DNA from: Brucella haematophila
GTDB taxonomy: Bacteria; Pseudomonadota; Alphaproteobacteria; Rhizobiales; Rhizobiaceae
NCBI RefSeq assembly: GCF_005938105.1
Contig: NZ_VCPE01000020.1
Span: forward strand, 20,399-84,398
Length of the DNA stretch: 64,000 nt
Reading direction: 5' to 3'
The notes beneath the pieces are model-generated. The model was not told where the DNA came from, did not search any database, and worked only from the letters and a program-made list of their open reading frames with translations. The position numbers and the translations under genes are program-made. This document shows positions 43,460 to 53,066 of this stretch, piece by piece; the stretch's first letter is position 1, and each line of letters opens with the position of its first letter.

Positions 43460-43921
43460 TCAGCGAGAAGAAGCGAAGCGTCGGGCTTCGGGGTCGATTG
43501 ATTTTGCGCCTCGCTTTTCGGCTTGCACAATCTTCCTGGCAACATACTTCTTGGCACGCTCTGTCATAGTACGAGGGACGGGAATGCCGTGTTCTCTCAT
43601 TTTGCTATGCGCCCATTTTTCAGCCTGTAATTCCTCTACGTGACGTGGCAACCTTGTTCCGCCGAAGTGAAGATGAGCATGGGCGCATTCGTGTAAAAAG
43701 ATGTAAAGGCTTTTGCGTGTGACAGGTCGTGGGGCCTCAATTTGCCGGACATGACCACGAGCAACCCCGGTTAAGCTTTTCCTGAATTTTACGGTATAAT
43801 CTTCAGGAACATATGACATGCCGATTTGATAGAATCTATCTGCGGCAGCGCGGCGAGCGGCTTGTAGCTGCGCGCCAGACATAGGTTTCAGGGCATGTGT
43901 GGTTGGTGTACTTTCAATCAT
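43460..43921 (-). CDS. Small zinc-metallopeptidase-like protein (HExxH)
   Basis: From ATG 43921 the protein has 153 residues. The motif LYIFLHECAHAHLHFGGTRL contains HECAH, a gluzincin-type zinc site, followed by EELQAEKWAH, which could supply the third ligand Glu. Basic stretches fill the C-terminus (KKYVARKIVQAEKRGAKS). Similar short proteins are found on plasmids and phages of Rhizobiales. No signal peptide is present, so it should act in the cytoplasm. Function is unknown. Confidence 0.7.
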   Translation of the reverse strand: MIESTPTTHALKPMSGAQLQAARRAAADRFYQIGMSYVPEDYTVKFRKSLTGVARGHVRQIEAPRPVTRKSLYIFLHECAHAHLHFGGTRLPRHVEELQAEKWAHSKMREHGIPVPRTMTERAKKYVARKIVQAEKRGAKSIDPEARRFASSR

Positions 43922-44272
43922 AAAAATGCCTTTCTGGTAAAATGATTGCTTGTCAGCTTCAAACAATGCTGACTTAATCAGTAAAGCATATTATTGCAAT
44001 AAAAACAATAGTTTGTAAGTTTTTTCGTCGCGCCAGCACATCAAAAACGCACCAGAACGGCAGTAAAATAGCTTAGAATCGTGATCAAAGCCGCTCAAAA
44101 ATGGACAGATTGTCACACCAGTGAGCAACCAATGTTCAAATGCATCCTGCTGCCCTGTTGACGCCCTCTAGCCGGGGATATCTGACGGTTCAAGAATGAC
44201 TGCTTGGGGACACATATCCATAGCATTCCGCAAGCTGAGACCGAAGGATCTATGGTCGTCTATGATGAGAAG
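43922..44272. other. AT-rich intergenic region
   Basis: About 350 bp between a metallopeptidase-like gene and the WGR gene. Stretch 43975-44015 is very AT-rich (TTATTGCAATAAAAACAATA) and probably holds the promoter of the minus-strand metallopeptidase gene. No gene is supported. Confidence 0.4.
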
Positions 44273-44521
44273 TCATGGGACTTCTTCATAACCGCGTTTG
44301 TGACGAACCGCGACAAGTCGATGAAGAAGAGTGGTGGCCGATGCTTCGTCAAGAACTGTTTGCTGCACGGATTGTCCGAGTGTGCCGATCCGCCCCCAGG
44401 AACGCATGACGCACCATTCACCGAATAAATTCGGCTGAACCGATAATGTATAGAAACGCCGCATATTGTTGTGCGGCTGGATTTTACGAAAATGTATCGG
44501 AAACGAGTTCTGGTTCGACAT
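44273..44521 (-). CDS. WGR-domain protein
   Basis: From ATG 44521 (GGAG nine bases upstream) the protein has 82 residues and is almost entirely a WGR domain: RRFYTLSVQPNLFGEWCVMR, then SWGRIGTLGQSVQQTV and LLHRLVAVRHKRGYE. WGR domains occur in PARP enzymes, where they sense DNA ends, and as stand-alone small proteins in alphaproteobacterial plasmids. An upstream ATG at 44557 is possible. Role unknown, perhaps nucleic-acid binding. Confidence 0.85.
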   Translation of the reverse strand: MSNQNSFPIHFRKIQPHNNMRRFYTLSVQPNLFGEWCVMRSWGRIGTLGQSVQQTVLDEASATTLLHRLVAVRHKRGYEEVP

Positions 44522-45404
44522 ACCAGCAGACTCCGACATCGAGGCGAGGGCGTCCAATGCATTTTATGAATCGATCCTCACTGATTGATTCATGTTGCTG
44601 ATGTGATCGCAGTGCGGTGAGTGAGCGTGTGGGAAATTTATTGCATTGGTCACGCGACAGGACGAAATGCCTGCCCGGGCTGCGAACCAGGCTGAAGCGC
44701 CACTTGCCACGCTCATATTTCCGGACTGGCGGTAAAGGGAGGGCATTTCGGGTCGTGATGCCTTGGGATGCGCTGATATGATTTGCCGGTGTGGCAACGT
44801 GATGTGCTGCTACCGGTTTTCAGCGAGCCTACGAAGCGTATCAAGTCAGGATGATTTGCAATCTTGCGATTCCAGCTTCTGGATTCAGGTTGCTGGCTTC
44901 CAGAAAACCGTTACGAAACAGGACATATCCGATTCATCGGCAAACGACGTTTGAAGGCCGAGAAACACGTGCAGGACTGCCGTATCTGAGGGAGCTCAGG
45001 GGCGCGGGAGGTAGAAGAGTATGGTCGACGGGCACTTTTCCAGATTTGCGTGTCAGATGGAAACGCCGTTTGAGGCTATAAACTTTCATAGAGCGGCAAA
45101 TAAAGCTTCTAAAATGGATATGTAGTGCGGGCAATTCATCATATATTGCGTGTATCGCATCGCAACGTGTTGACATGTCGTTCCAATTTGCCAGCAACGC
45201 ATTTCAAATCGCAATAATTTGCAATAATCCGATTCGAATTTCGAGAAGCGCGTTGCGGGGTTCTGGACAAACGTTGCTGGATTCGAGATTTCCGATTCAG
45301 GGATGAACGCCATTTGCGGGCAGACGCGGGGTGGTGAAAAAATGCTTTGCGCCGACGGTTTTCGAGCTCAAGCTTTGATTACTGGCACGTAATCTGGAGA
45401 AGCC
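44522..45404. other. Long intergenic region with scattered related repeats
   Basis: About 880 bp without a supportable gene. It contains the left arm of the 27-bp inverted repeat (44927-44953) and two looser relatives of the same pattern: AACGCCGTTTG near 45062 and CCGATTCAGGG...AACGCCATTTG near 45290-45318. The DNA looks like non-coding repeat-derived sequence. Confidence 0.45.
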
Positions 45405-45867
45405 ATGACGTCGAGTAGGCAGCAGTCGGAACGTTTGCGCAAGCAGCGCGAACGGCAGAAGGACTATCGCGATCGTTTGAGGATACAGCGCAAACCGACG
45501 CGTGACGACATAGCACGAGTGCTGCTGCATTTTATGATTGTCAAAGCGGTGAAATCTGGCAATCAGGACGGGACGGAGAAGCTGATTGATATGCTTCTTG
45601 ATGCGCTGGCGGATCAGGGCTTCGATAAAGATGCTTCATTGGAAGTCATTGATGACCTGATTGTCAGATACACAAAAAGCGGCTGGGATTTCCGTCGCAA
45701 GATGCATCTGAGGCCCGGTGGGGTTCTTGACGACACCGAACATTGAGGATCGTTTTCCAAACCATATTGCGCCGATTTCAACCTGACAATTTTACAAACG
45801 CAGTTTGTGCTTTTTGTCTGTCGTCCCCCCATTACTCCATGAAACGTCGTTTGCAGATGAATCGGAT
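44927..45867. repeat. 27-bp inverted repeat pair flanking a small gene
   Basis: Arm 44927-44953 begins ATCCGATTCATCGGCAAACG and arm 45841-45867 is its inverse with 25 of 27 matches. They enclose 887 bp including the 113-codon gene at 45405. No transposase lies inside. It could be a non-autonomous element, or two copies of an intergenic repeat family in opposite orientation. Confidence 0.65.
45405..45746 (+). CDS. Conserved-looking small protein of unknown function
   Basis: The 113-residue protein has a very basic start (SRQQSERLRKQRERQKDYRD RLR region, residues 3-25), which predicts a helix able to bind nucleic acid. A helical middle (VLLHFMIVKAVKSG; LIDMLLDALADQGFD) and a charged C-terminus follow. 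TCTGGAGAAGCC before the ATG contains a good GGAG site. No family is recognised. It lies between the arms of a 27-bp inverted repeat. Confidence 0.65.
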   Translation: MTSSRQQSERLRKQRERQKDYRDRLRIQRKPTRDDIARVLLHFMIVKAVKSGNQDGTEKLIDMLLDALADQGFDKDASLEVIDDLIVRYTKSGWDFRRKMHLRPGGVLDDTEH

Positions 45868-46205
45868 TGTTCGACGTCGGCGTTGAAGCGGAATATCGTC
45901 GAAGCTTAAGCAGGGAAATGACACGGTTGCTCGGGGTCGTCAGTGCTATTCATGACACATGTGCAGGATATTCCGCTACTGAAACAGGTTCTACGGCCAG
46001 CCTGTGGATAACTTTCAAGCTCCACATTTCGGCTTCCTCAGGTATGCATCACAGCGCAAAAGCCTGATGGCCACTACGTTTTATCACTGTTTTGGTGAAG
46101 CCAAAAAAGCCGGTGATATCCGGGGCTTAGATAAAAATGCTCGATTGGGATCTTTTTTTGTTCCGGATCCTTGCAGCTCAATTCAGATCCTGCAATAGTC
46201 GCCTT
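45747..46205. other. Intergenic region before the structured leader
   Basis: About 460 bp. It contains the right arm of the 27-bp inverted repeat (45841-45867) and short open frames (45867-46067, 46004-46198) that lack ribosome-binding sites and protein-like patterns. The promoter of the leader RNA at 46206 is presumably near its right end, but no clear boxes are seen. Confidence 0.4.
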
Positions 46206-46290
46206 GCCTGAGTGATCAGGCGCCTCCATCCCGGTGCTGGTAACACCTGAATGGAGACTGACTTAGCCTGCCAACACAGGAGCCAAGCTT
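46206..46290 (+). ncRNA. Candidate structured RNA leader / riboregulator
   Basis: Three stems can be drawn in 85 bases. P1 is GCCTGA-GTGA-TCAGGC with a GNRA-type tetraloop (46206-46221). P2 is CTCCAT/ATGGAG (46224-46229 with 46251-46256), enclosing the hairpin GGTG-CTGGTAA-CACC (46233-46247). P3 is CCTG-CCAACA-CAGG (46267-46280), whose 3' arm holds part of the ribosome-binding site ACAGGAG of the next small frame. The nested design and covering of the binding site suggest control of translation. I do not know which RNA family it belongs to. Confidence 0.55.
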
Positions 46291-46368
46291 ATGACAACTC
46301 TTATCGATATTCGTGGCGGATTAAAAGATCCACTATCAGAATTCCATGTCGACATAGCGGCTCCCTAG
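46291..46368 (+). CDS. 25-residue small ORF behind the structured leader
   Basis: ATG 46291 has ACAGGAG eight bases upstream and encodes MTTLIDIRGGLKDP and 11 further residues ending DIAAP. A hairpin AGCGGA/TCCGCT (46367-46385) overlaps the stop, without a clear T-run. It may be a real small protein or a leader peptide. Composition is not hydrophobic, so a membrane toxin is unlikely. Confidence 0.45.
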   Translation: MTTLIDIRGGLKDPLSEFHVDIAAP

Positions 46369-46573
46369 CGGAGATAATTTCCGCTTCTGACGCGTTCGGT
46401 GCTCTTTAAGGCACGAACTCCCAATTTCCCATTCTGTCAGTCCGGTCGTGTGCGTTCGCGCGCAACGCTACGATCTTCGCTGTCTTCAAAATCTGTGGCC
46501 ACTCGCAATGGCGACCTACCTTCACACCCATTTGACTCCGGCGACGAACAGTCGCTTTGGAGATGGAGAAATC

Positions 46574-47437
46574 ATGTTTGCAGAAACCGTAATTGGCTAC
46601 ATTGATCTCATTGAACACAAATTCCCGCAGCGAAGCTACAAGCGCGAATTAAACGCAGCGCTACACCTGTCGTTATGTTTTCATTTGATTGACCGTGCTC
46701 ATGACAGAAGTAGCCGGAAACGAGCTTTATCAGAGCAAATCTTCCGTTATGCCGTATGGAATAAGGGCGAGAAAATCATCGGCCTTATTGAAGAAGCGTT
46801 GGCGAAAGCCACGGTGAAGACCGGCTTTAAGGATTTGCGCTCGTCTCATTCTATGCCACTGACACGCGATACTTTTAATAGTGTCATAGAAACTACCGCA
46901 TCGAAATCCCCCGCAGATGAAACCGATATAGACCGGAGCGCCTTGGAATTTCCGACAGGCCCTTACACATTCGAATTGATGTTCTATGAACAGGAACGCA
47001 GATGTCTCCGTGTGTTCAGTCTGATTTATGGCATCAGCGCCCATAAAGGGGCTCTGGATCAATGGCGCATTGAAACATCGACCGCCTCAGCATTGTGGGG
47101 GCGGCTGGCACAACAATACTACGGCATAGATGTCGAGCAATGTGAATTCGCTCTGATCGACCCACTGCTTAGCCAAAGCCAAGGTCAGGATAGGGTCTGG
47201 GCACTGGCTGATCTTGACCGACTGATCGGTGCACCGGGTGTCGCAGAAAAAGTGTTGGGCGTGCAAGACGCTCTCCGAGAAGAGCTCGTCATTTGGCTCG
47301 GCGATACCTTCGCGAAAACCGAAGAGGAGCAAGCGCGGCTGATTGATGAAGAGATCGCGAAGATGGCGGTCGAAGCGCTCGACCAGATGCCTACTCCCAA
47401 GATTCAGATTTTGACGCCGGATAACGTGTTGCGCTGA
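46574..47437 (+). CDS. Protein of unknown function (287 residues)
   Basis: ATG 46574 is chosen because GGAGATGGAG lies just upstream; the frame is open from 46448. The protein is mostly helical and soluble, with segments such as ETVIGYIDLIEHKFPQRSYK, FELMFYEQERRCLRVFSLIY and an acidic C-terminal helix EEEQARLIDEEIAKMAVEAL. No motif or family is recognised. It stands alone, about 200 bp after the small ORF with the structured leader, and the two might share a transcript. Confidence 0.65.
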   Translation: MFAETVIGYIDLIEHKFPQRSYKRELNAALHLSLCFHLIDRAHDRSSRKRALSEQIFRYAVWNKGEKIIGLIEEALAKATVKTGFKDLRSSHSMPLTRDTFNSVIETTASKSPADETDIDRSALEFPTGPYTFELMFYEQERRCLRVFSLIYGISAHKGALDQWRIETSTASALWGRLAQQYYGIDVEQCEFALIDPLLSQSQGQDRVWALADLDRLIGAPGVAEKVLGVQDALREELVIWLGDTFAKTEEEQARLIDEEIAKMAVEALDQMPTPKIQILTPDNVLR

Positions 47438-47787
47438 GCAGACAGGGGCCAATCAGCCGATGAGTCGTGCGAAGCTTGTGAATCTACGTGTCACGGACTT
47501 ATCCGTTATGCCGTAGAGCGGACGTTCACTGCGATGCAGACGAACAGGGGTATCTGCCATTCTCAACGGCGAGCTAAAGACCAACCGATGGGAGCAAAGG
47601 CAATAGATCAGGTAGCGGAGAATCTTCTGCCCAGATAGTCAGGGTGGATGCATCTGTCACGCTGAACGCATTCAGCTTTGCTCTCAATAACAATCAGATG
47701 CGTTGAATTTCACGAAACACCTATTCCGGGGCGCGTTGATACGCGCCCGAACGATCCTTCATTTTCTTCATTCATCAGGAACACTTC
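47438..47787. other. Intergenic region without a supportable gene
   Basis: About 350 bp between two unrecognised genes on the same strand. No terminator, repeat or promoter can be named with confidence. Confidence 0.35.
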
Positions 47788-48120
47788 ATGGCGGTCATAA
47801 TCAAAAACGGAAAATACAATCGCGAACAGCTCGAACTCGAAATCAGGATGCTGAAATCTCTGGTCGCCGATCTCGAGCGGATATTCCAAGGTCATTATCC
47901 AGATGAGCGCGAACTGACAAATTCGCCGGCGATCACCAGCTGGAAGCTGAGCGCACGGCGGGCAACCTGCCTCGAAGGAGTATTGTTCGAGCATCCCCGG
48001 CTCGGCCCCATCGTGCCGAATGGCATCACGTCCGAGCTCTGGCTTCTTGATCTCGACAGAAACTACGCCCGTACATTCAGCCGCTTTTACCGGCTTGGCC
48101 AGAAAGACATCGGCAATTGA
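47788..48120 (+). CDS. Small conserved-type protein, DUF6634-like
   Basis: The 110-residue protein has a helical N-terminus (YNREQLELEIRMLKSLVADL) and a C-terminal half with EGVLFEHPRLGPIVPNGITS and a closing ARTFSRFYRLG. The TSxLWxxD...ARTxSRFYRLG pattern recalls the DUF6634 proteins of Rhizobiales, an assignment made from memory. No catalytic motif is visible. It precedes the phosphoesterase gene by 143 bp. Confidence 0.6.
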   Translation: MAVIIKNGKYNREQLELEIRMLKSLVADLERIFQGHYPDERELTNSPAITSWKLSARRATCLEGVLFEHPRLGPIVPNGITSELWLLDLDRNYARTFSRFYRLGQKDIGN

Positions 48121-48263
48121 GGAAGATCCAACTGATCAGGCCGCAGATCATCAATCAGCATAGCTGTCTGATGCCTTCTGCGCTGCTGCCGAAGGGCGCG
48201 ACTACCTGTCATGGAAAATCTGACATGAAAATTGTTCGAATAATAGAGCTGGGATAGATTGGC

Positions 48264-49097
48264 ATGAAACTCTGGATTTGGTCTGATGTGCATAATGAAC
48301 TGCAGGAAGTCGTTTATCCACCACGTGAACAAGCGTCGGATTGTGATCTGATCATGATTGCCGGCGATCTCAATGCGGCGCCAGATCTCCATTTGACGCT
48401 GGAATTCCTGATCAGGCGCTACGAGAAGCCTATTATCTATGTCCCCGGGAATCACGAATTTTATCAGAACAAGTGGATGATGAACGACCGGGACCGTTCG
48501 CTTGAGAGCGACAGGCAGACGATCAAGGCAATCGAGGCGCTTTCTCTGCAATGGCCGCAACAGTTTTATTGTCTTGATGCGGATGAGGTGGTTATCGACA
48601 ATACGCGCTTCATTGGCGCAAGCCTATGGGTCGATTTCCTGATGAAACTCCCCGTGAAGTCTGATTTGCCGCAGCGAATGTGGATGGCGCGTCAGATGCT
48701 CAATGATTTTCATGCAATCTCCATGCAGGATGGCAAACGGTTCACGCCGGAGGATATGCTGGAACTGCATCGTTCAGATGCAGCTTACATCCGACAAAAG
48801 CTGGCAGAACCATTTGACGGCTCCACTGTGGTATTGACCCATCACATGCCGCATCCCGATTGCACGCCGCCGGCTTATGCGGGGCAAGAGGCAAATTTTC
48901 TGTTTGCCTGTGGCGCAGAGGCTTTCAATGACATCCTGCATTCCGAACAGGCTCCGGATTTATGGATATGTGGTCATACGCATCATGCCTTTGACGTTCA
49001 GATCGGCCGAAGCCGCATTGTCTGTAACCCTTACGGTTACAGGTGGGAACAGGGTAGAAACGGATTTCGGTGGGACTGGGTGATGACTATTGAATAA
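48264..49097 (+). CDS. Calcineurin-like metallophosphoesterase
   Basis: The 277-residue protein shows all blocks of the metallophosphoesterase fold: WSDVHNE (Asp8, His10), IAGDLN (Asp35), PGNHEFY (Asn63, His64), VLTHHMPHP and CGHTHHAFD. Two metal ions are expected. Members cleave phosphodiesters or phosphomonoesters, including nucleotides and RNA ends. It is soluble and cytoplasmic with no other domain. Genes around it are unrecognised, so its substrate is unknown. Confidence 0.92.
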   Translation: MKLWIWSDVHNELQEVVYPPREQASDCDLIMIAGDLNAAPDLHLTLEFLIRRYEKPIIYVPGNHEFYQNKWMMNDRDRSLESDRQTIKAIEALSLQWPQQFYCLDADEVVIDNTRFIGASLWVDFLMKLPVKSDLPQRMWMARQMLNDFHAISMQDGKRFTPEDMLELHRSDAAYIRQKLAEPFDGSTVVLTHHMPHPDCTPPAYAGQEANFLFACGAEAFNDILHSEQAPDLWICGHTHHAFDVQIGRSRIVCNPYGYRWEQGRNGFRWDWVMTIE

Positions 49098-49660
49098 CCG
49101 CCTCTGCACAGTACAGAATCCTGACTGACAAGGAGCTTACAAGTATTGGGCGACAAGGAAGTCTGTAGCAAAAGGAGGGCCAAAGCCAATCACATGAACG
49201 CCTCTCGTGTCTGCTACCATCGATTTGCCCACGATACGGTAGCATTCCGATCTCCAGGCCGCTTTTCGTCGTGGTCGCTGAGCGAGAAGGAAAAATGGTG
49301 ATTGGCGGACAGGGGCAAACGTCGTGTTTGCATCCAGATCTAAGCCGAGGTCCATCGAGCCCGATGTTTTAGTCTGGGGTATTTCTGGCATTGCCCGGAT
49401 AAATAGGGCTTTCGGCTTCTCCAGATATTAAAAATCCGCGATTTGATTGCGGATGCCACTGACGCGCCCCAACATGCGACATTATGTCATGAAGCAGGCA
49501 TTAAATCGGATCGAAATGCAGCCATTTTGGGGCATATTTGGCACTATTTGAATGGCGGACACAGCATAAGCATTTGATATTATTGCGATATTGTGCTCTA
49601 ATATAAAAGTCAGCGCTTTTTGAAGCTGACAGACAATCATTTTCAAGAAAGGATTTTTCA
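49098..49660. other. Intergenic region with one doubtful minus-strand ORF
   Basis: About 560 bp. A minus-strand frame at 49137-49391 encodes 84 residues (for example RRKAAWRSECYRIVGKSMVA), but it has no convincing ribosome-binding site and may be a remnant. The right part (49560-49650) is AT-rich and probably carries the promoter of the gene at 49661, which has an AAGAAAGGA site before its ATG. Confidence 0.4.
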
Positions 49661-50125
49661 ATGATTGGAACTTCACCACTCGACTACGGTATCGACAAAG
49701 CCAGCAATGGCATCGCAGCACGTATGCTCAAGGATTTTGAGGAGGGACATTTTTCGTTCCTCGCTGATGAGGCCACCGTTGAAAAACGCTATAATCAATC
49801 AGCACAAGGCTCGGTCTGGCATGATTTCAAGCGAGCCTGTCGCGCTTATTCCACGCTCAATGGATGTGTGGTGATTGTTGATGACACGAACCAGTGTTTT
49901 GTCGATAGCGTTGATATCCATGGTGAGTACGAATTCGATTTCGCGAATGAATTCGCTCGTCGCGCAGCCCCAACCTATCGCGAGCGGTTGCTCGCACTTG
50001 GAAAGCAAGGTCCTGTCCGGTTGACGCTCTACAGACTTCCCCGGGCCAACTACGAAAACACCGCATGGGGCCATTTCTGGGAGCGTGGAGAATATATTGG
50101 CGAAATGAGAATGGCACTCGCGTAA
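49661..50125 (+). CDS. Protein of unknown function (154 residues)
   Basis: AAGAAAGGA lies upstream of ATG 49661. The protein has a helical N-terminus (GIAARMLKDFEEGHFSFLAD), a beta-rich middle (TLNGCVVIVDDTNQCFVDSV) and an aromatic C-terminus (NTAWGHFWERGEYIGEM). It is soluble. No family is recognised. A strong intrinsic terminator follows at 50162, so this is a single-gene transcript. Confidence 0.7.
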   Translation: MIGTSPLDYGIDKASNGIAARMLKDFEEGHFSFLADEATVEKRYNQSAQGSVWHDFKRACRAYSTLNGCVVIVDDTNQCFVDSVDIHGEYEFDFANEFARRAAPTYRERLLALGKQGPVRLTLYRLPRANYENTAWGHFWERGEYIGEMRMALA

Positions 50126-50161
50126 GCGGCCATTTAGGAACCCATAGTCTATCGAAATATG

Positions 50162-50200
50162 AAACCGGCAGCACGCGTCATACGTGCTCCCGGTTTTCTT
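50162..50200 (+). terminator. Intrinsic terminator
   Basis: AAACCGG pairs with CCGGTTT and AGCACG with CGTGCT around a short loop, followed by TTTCTT. One mismatch pair (C/C) lies in the stem. It is 37 bp after the stop of the preceding gene. The next 330 bp up to the following gene hold nothing I can support. Confidence 0.85.
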
Positions 50201-50531
50201 ATTTGGGTTGTCGGCTTCAATTCGTCAGGTCTGGTGAAACCCGGAATCAGCCATTCAGCACGGTCGTCGCAGACCTGGCGGGTGTGACGACAGGCTTCTT
50301 CGAGCGCGATCCAGATGGTCGGCCGATTGCCTCAGGGTTTGCGCTCTTGGCTGTTTGTCAAACTTTAACGTCCCAAACCTGCCAATTGTGCTTGTCGCAA
50401 CGGTCGTATCTATCCAGTCACATAATACTGTTCAGCGCCCAGTTAGAAATTTTCATCGGCGTTCATGATCCGTTTGCGCCGGTGGCTGATTGGTCTCACA
50501 ATATGTCTATTGGCTTGTTAGAGATGATGAA

Positions 50532-51059
50532 ATGTTTAAAGAAATTCCATGGGACATATTCGGCGAGAACGCGCAGGTGCTTGATGAAGCGGACATTCCG
50601 GTTTGTGACGGGTGTGCGTATTATTGTATCTTGCAATATGCAGGTGTCGATCGGTTGATCTCACGGCTGCGCATTTTCGATCTGGATACCGAATACTGCT
50701 ATTCGCTGTACGGTCATTTTTCGAAAATTAATGCGATCGTCCTTGCTGGTAGCTTGCCGCCGGCGCTCAAAGAATTCGACGGCGTGCGCTGCCAGGTCGG
50801 TCAGCTCGAAGTCAGTAGTGGGAGCTTCTACGGAGCTGCCCCCATGACCCCACCGGCAACCAAGTACGCACTAAAAGTGGTAGATCCAGGTAACACGACG
50901 CTTGCTCAAAATGAGATGTACACAGTGTGGGGTTTCGGAATTCGTCCTTGTTCCGCGCACGAAGCTGAAATCGCCACCTTTGCCGCAGAGGAGGCGGTGC
51001 GTCGGGCGATAGAAATCGCAGCCGAGGGTGAATGTCTGACTGACGATAGACGGCCGTGA
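50532..51059 (+). CDS. Protein of unknown function (175 residues)
   Basis: ATG 50532 gives a protein starting MFKEIPWDIFGENAQVLDEA; upstream in-frame starts at 50490 are less likely, though no strong ribosome-binding site decides it. A Cys-rich N-terminal part (DIPVCDGCAYYCILQYAG) could bind a metal. The C-terminus is an acidic helix (EIATFAAEEAVRRAIEIAAE). No family is recognised. Confidence 0.6.
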   Translation: MFKEIPWDIFGENAQVLDEADIPVCDGCAYYCILQYAGVDRLISRLRIFDLDTEYCYSLYGHFSKINAIVLAGSLPPALKEFDGVRCQVGQLEVSSGSFYGAAPMTPPATKYALKVVDPGNTTLAQNEMYTVWGFGIRPCSAHEAEIATFAAEEAVRRAIEIAAEGECLTDDRRP

Positions 51060-51263
51060 AAGAAGATCGGTGGCATTTGACCCGGAGAAGAATGAACGGT
51101 CGGGATCGGTTATGAGAAAACTGATATCACGAATTTATCCATGATGAGAATCCAGCAATGATCTTAAGAAACACAAAATCAAACCCGACGGAACCTGGCG
51201 ATCCCGGGTAGCGCTGACAGACTCTAAGGCCGGTATTGTTGAATTCCAAAAGCTGCGACGGAT

Positions 51264-53066
51264 TTACCCGTGTGCGTTGATGACGGCCAAAAAGGCCGGG
51301 CCATAGCGTTCGAGTTTTGCATCGCCGACACCGGGCACGTCGGCCATTTGGGCGCGGGAGGCTGGTCTGGCTGTGGCCAGTTCGATCAGTGTCCGATCGT
51401 GAAAAATGACGTAAGGCGGGACATTTTGCGTGCGCGCGATCTCTAGCCGCTTCTCACGTAGCGCCTGAAACAGCGCCTCATCACGCTCCGAAAGGGCGGA
51501 TGTTACCGATTTTCCACGCGAAACAGTCCCACGTGATGGCTTCGATTTCCGCGGGACACGCAACATGAGCGCCTGCTTTGCGCGCAAAAACTGCCTGCCT
51601 GTCTCCGAGATCGACAAACCGCCGTGCCCGGCAAAGTCGACATCAATCAGCCGCTGTGCGACCAACTGCCGTACGATCGCGCGCCAGGTGTGATTGTCAT
51701 GCTCGCGGCCAATTCCGAAAGTCGAAATCCGGTCGTGGCCAAAGCGGCTGATGCGCTCATCGTCGACGCCAAGAAGGACATCGACAATATAGGATTGCCC
51801 GAACCGCTCCCCGGTTCTGTGAATGCAGGACAATATTTTCTGCGCGGCTATTGTCCCATCGAAGAGGGTTGGTGGTTCAGCGCAGGTATCGCAATTGCCG
51901 CATGGTTCGCATCGATCACCGAAATAAGAAAGCAGCACCTGTCTGCGACAGTTCGCCGTTTCGGCCAACCCGAGGAGAATGTCGAGTTTCTGCCGCTCCA
52001 TCCGCTTGCGCTGATCGGGCGCGTCGGATTCCTCGATGAAGCGGCTGCGCAGGACGATATCGTCATAACCGTAGAGCATCATCGCCTCGGCTGGCAGTCC
52101 GTCACGTCCCGCACGACCTGTCTCCTGATAATAGGCTTCGATGCTCCCCGGCAGATCGATATGGGCGACGAAGCGAACATCCGGCTTGTCGATGCCCATC
52201 CCAAAGGCAATCGTCGCCACCATGATGACCGCCTCGTCGTGCTGGAATCGTGCCTGGTTCGCCTCGCGCGCGGACTTTTCCATACCGCCGTGATAGGAGA
52301 GGGCGTCGTAGCCCAGGCTGCGCAGCCATTCGGCCGTTTCTTCTGTCTTCCGTTTCGAAAGACAGTAAACGATGCCGCTTTCGCCTTGGTGATCCTGTAG
52401 AAAACGTTTCAACTGCGTGCGGGGATTGTCCTTCTCCATGATCGCATAGCGAATATTGGGACGGTCGAAACCGGCGATGAAGGCATCGCGCTCATCAATC
52501 TGCAGATGCGACAGGATTTCGGCACGTGTCGGCTCGTCAGCGGTTGCGGTCAATGCCATGCGTGGCGTGTTGGGAAACTGCGCCATCAACACATCAAGCT
52601 GCCGATAAGACGGCCTGAAATCATGCCCCCATTGCGACAGGCAATGTGCTTCGTCAATAGCGATCAGCGAGAGAGGCACATCGCTCAGGCGTTGCAACGT
52701 ATCCGGCCTGAGCAGTGTTTCAGGCGCGACATAGAGCAGATCAAGCGCCCCGGCATGGATACCTCGCCACAAGGCCAGTCTGTCATCGCCAGCAAGGTCG
52801 GAATTAAGCGCTGCAGCTTTCACACCCGCCTGCCGGAGCGCGGAGACCTGATCGGCCATCAGCGCCAGAAGCGGTGAAATCACTAACCCCATGCCCGGCC
52901 GCACAAGGGCGGGAATCTGATAGCATAGCGATTTGCCGCCGCCTGTCGGCATCAGGACGAATGCATTATTGCCTGCTATCGCGTGCGATATGATTTCAAC
53001 TTGCCGCCCGCGGAAGGCATCATATCCATAAATGGTTTTGAGAATGTGGAGCGGGTCGGTCGTCAT
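51264..53066 (-). CDS. recQ: ATP-dependent DNA helicase RecQ
   Basis: The 600-residue protein has the full RecQ layout. The helicase core includes [13 protein letters not shown] (residues 39-51), the DEAH box with the aromatic loop [18 protein letters not shown] (137-154), and [21 protein letters not shown] zinc-binding region follows (Cys residues in [16 protein letters not shown]), then a winged helix and a C-terminal HRDC domain. It unwinds DNA at stalled or broken forks in the cytoplasm. It may be a second copy, since chromosomes normally carry their own. It stands alone and its codon use resembles chromosomal genes. Confidence 0.95.
   Translation of the reverse strand: MTTDPLHILKTIYGYDAFRGRQVEIISHAIAGNNAFVLMPTGGGKSLCYQIPALVRPGMGLVISPLLALMADQVSALRQAGVKAAALNSDLAGDDRLALWRGIHAGALDLLYVAPETLLRPDTLQRLSDVPLSLIAIDEAHCLSQWGHDFRPSYRQLDVLMAQFPNTPRMALTATADEPTRAEILSHLQIDERDAFIAGFDRPNIRYAIMEKDNPRTQLKRFLQDHQGESGIVYCLSKRKTEETAEWLRSLGYDALSYHGGMEKSAREANQARFQHDEAVIMVATIAFGMGIDKPDVRFVAHIDLPGSIEAYYQETGRAGRDGLPAEAMMLYGYDDIVLRSRFIEESDAPDQRKRMERQKLDILLGLAETANCRRQVLLSYFGDRCEPCGNCDTCAEPPTLFDGTIAAQKILSCIHRTGERFGQSYIVDVLLGVDDERISRFGHDRISTFGIGREHDNHTWRAIVRQLVAQRLIDVDFAGHGGLSISETGRQFLRAKQALMLRVPRKSKPSRGTVSRGKSVTSALSERDEALFQALREKRLEIARTQNVPPYVIFHDRTLIELATARPASRAQMADVPGVGDAKLERYGPAFLAVINAHG

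Noticed and set aside
44927-45867. CRISPR array or integron attC sites
   Set aside because: The repeats here are inverted, few and far apart, without regular spacers, and no cas or integrase gene is near.
49137-49391. 84-codon minus-strand frame
   Set aside because: Composition is somewhat protein-like but there is no ribosome-binding site or family; too weak to list as a gene.
51624-52400. Plus-strand frame of 258 codons
   Set aside because: It is antisense to recQ, an intact gene with every expected motif.
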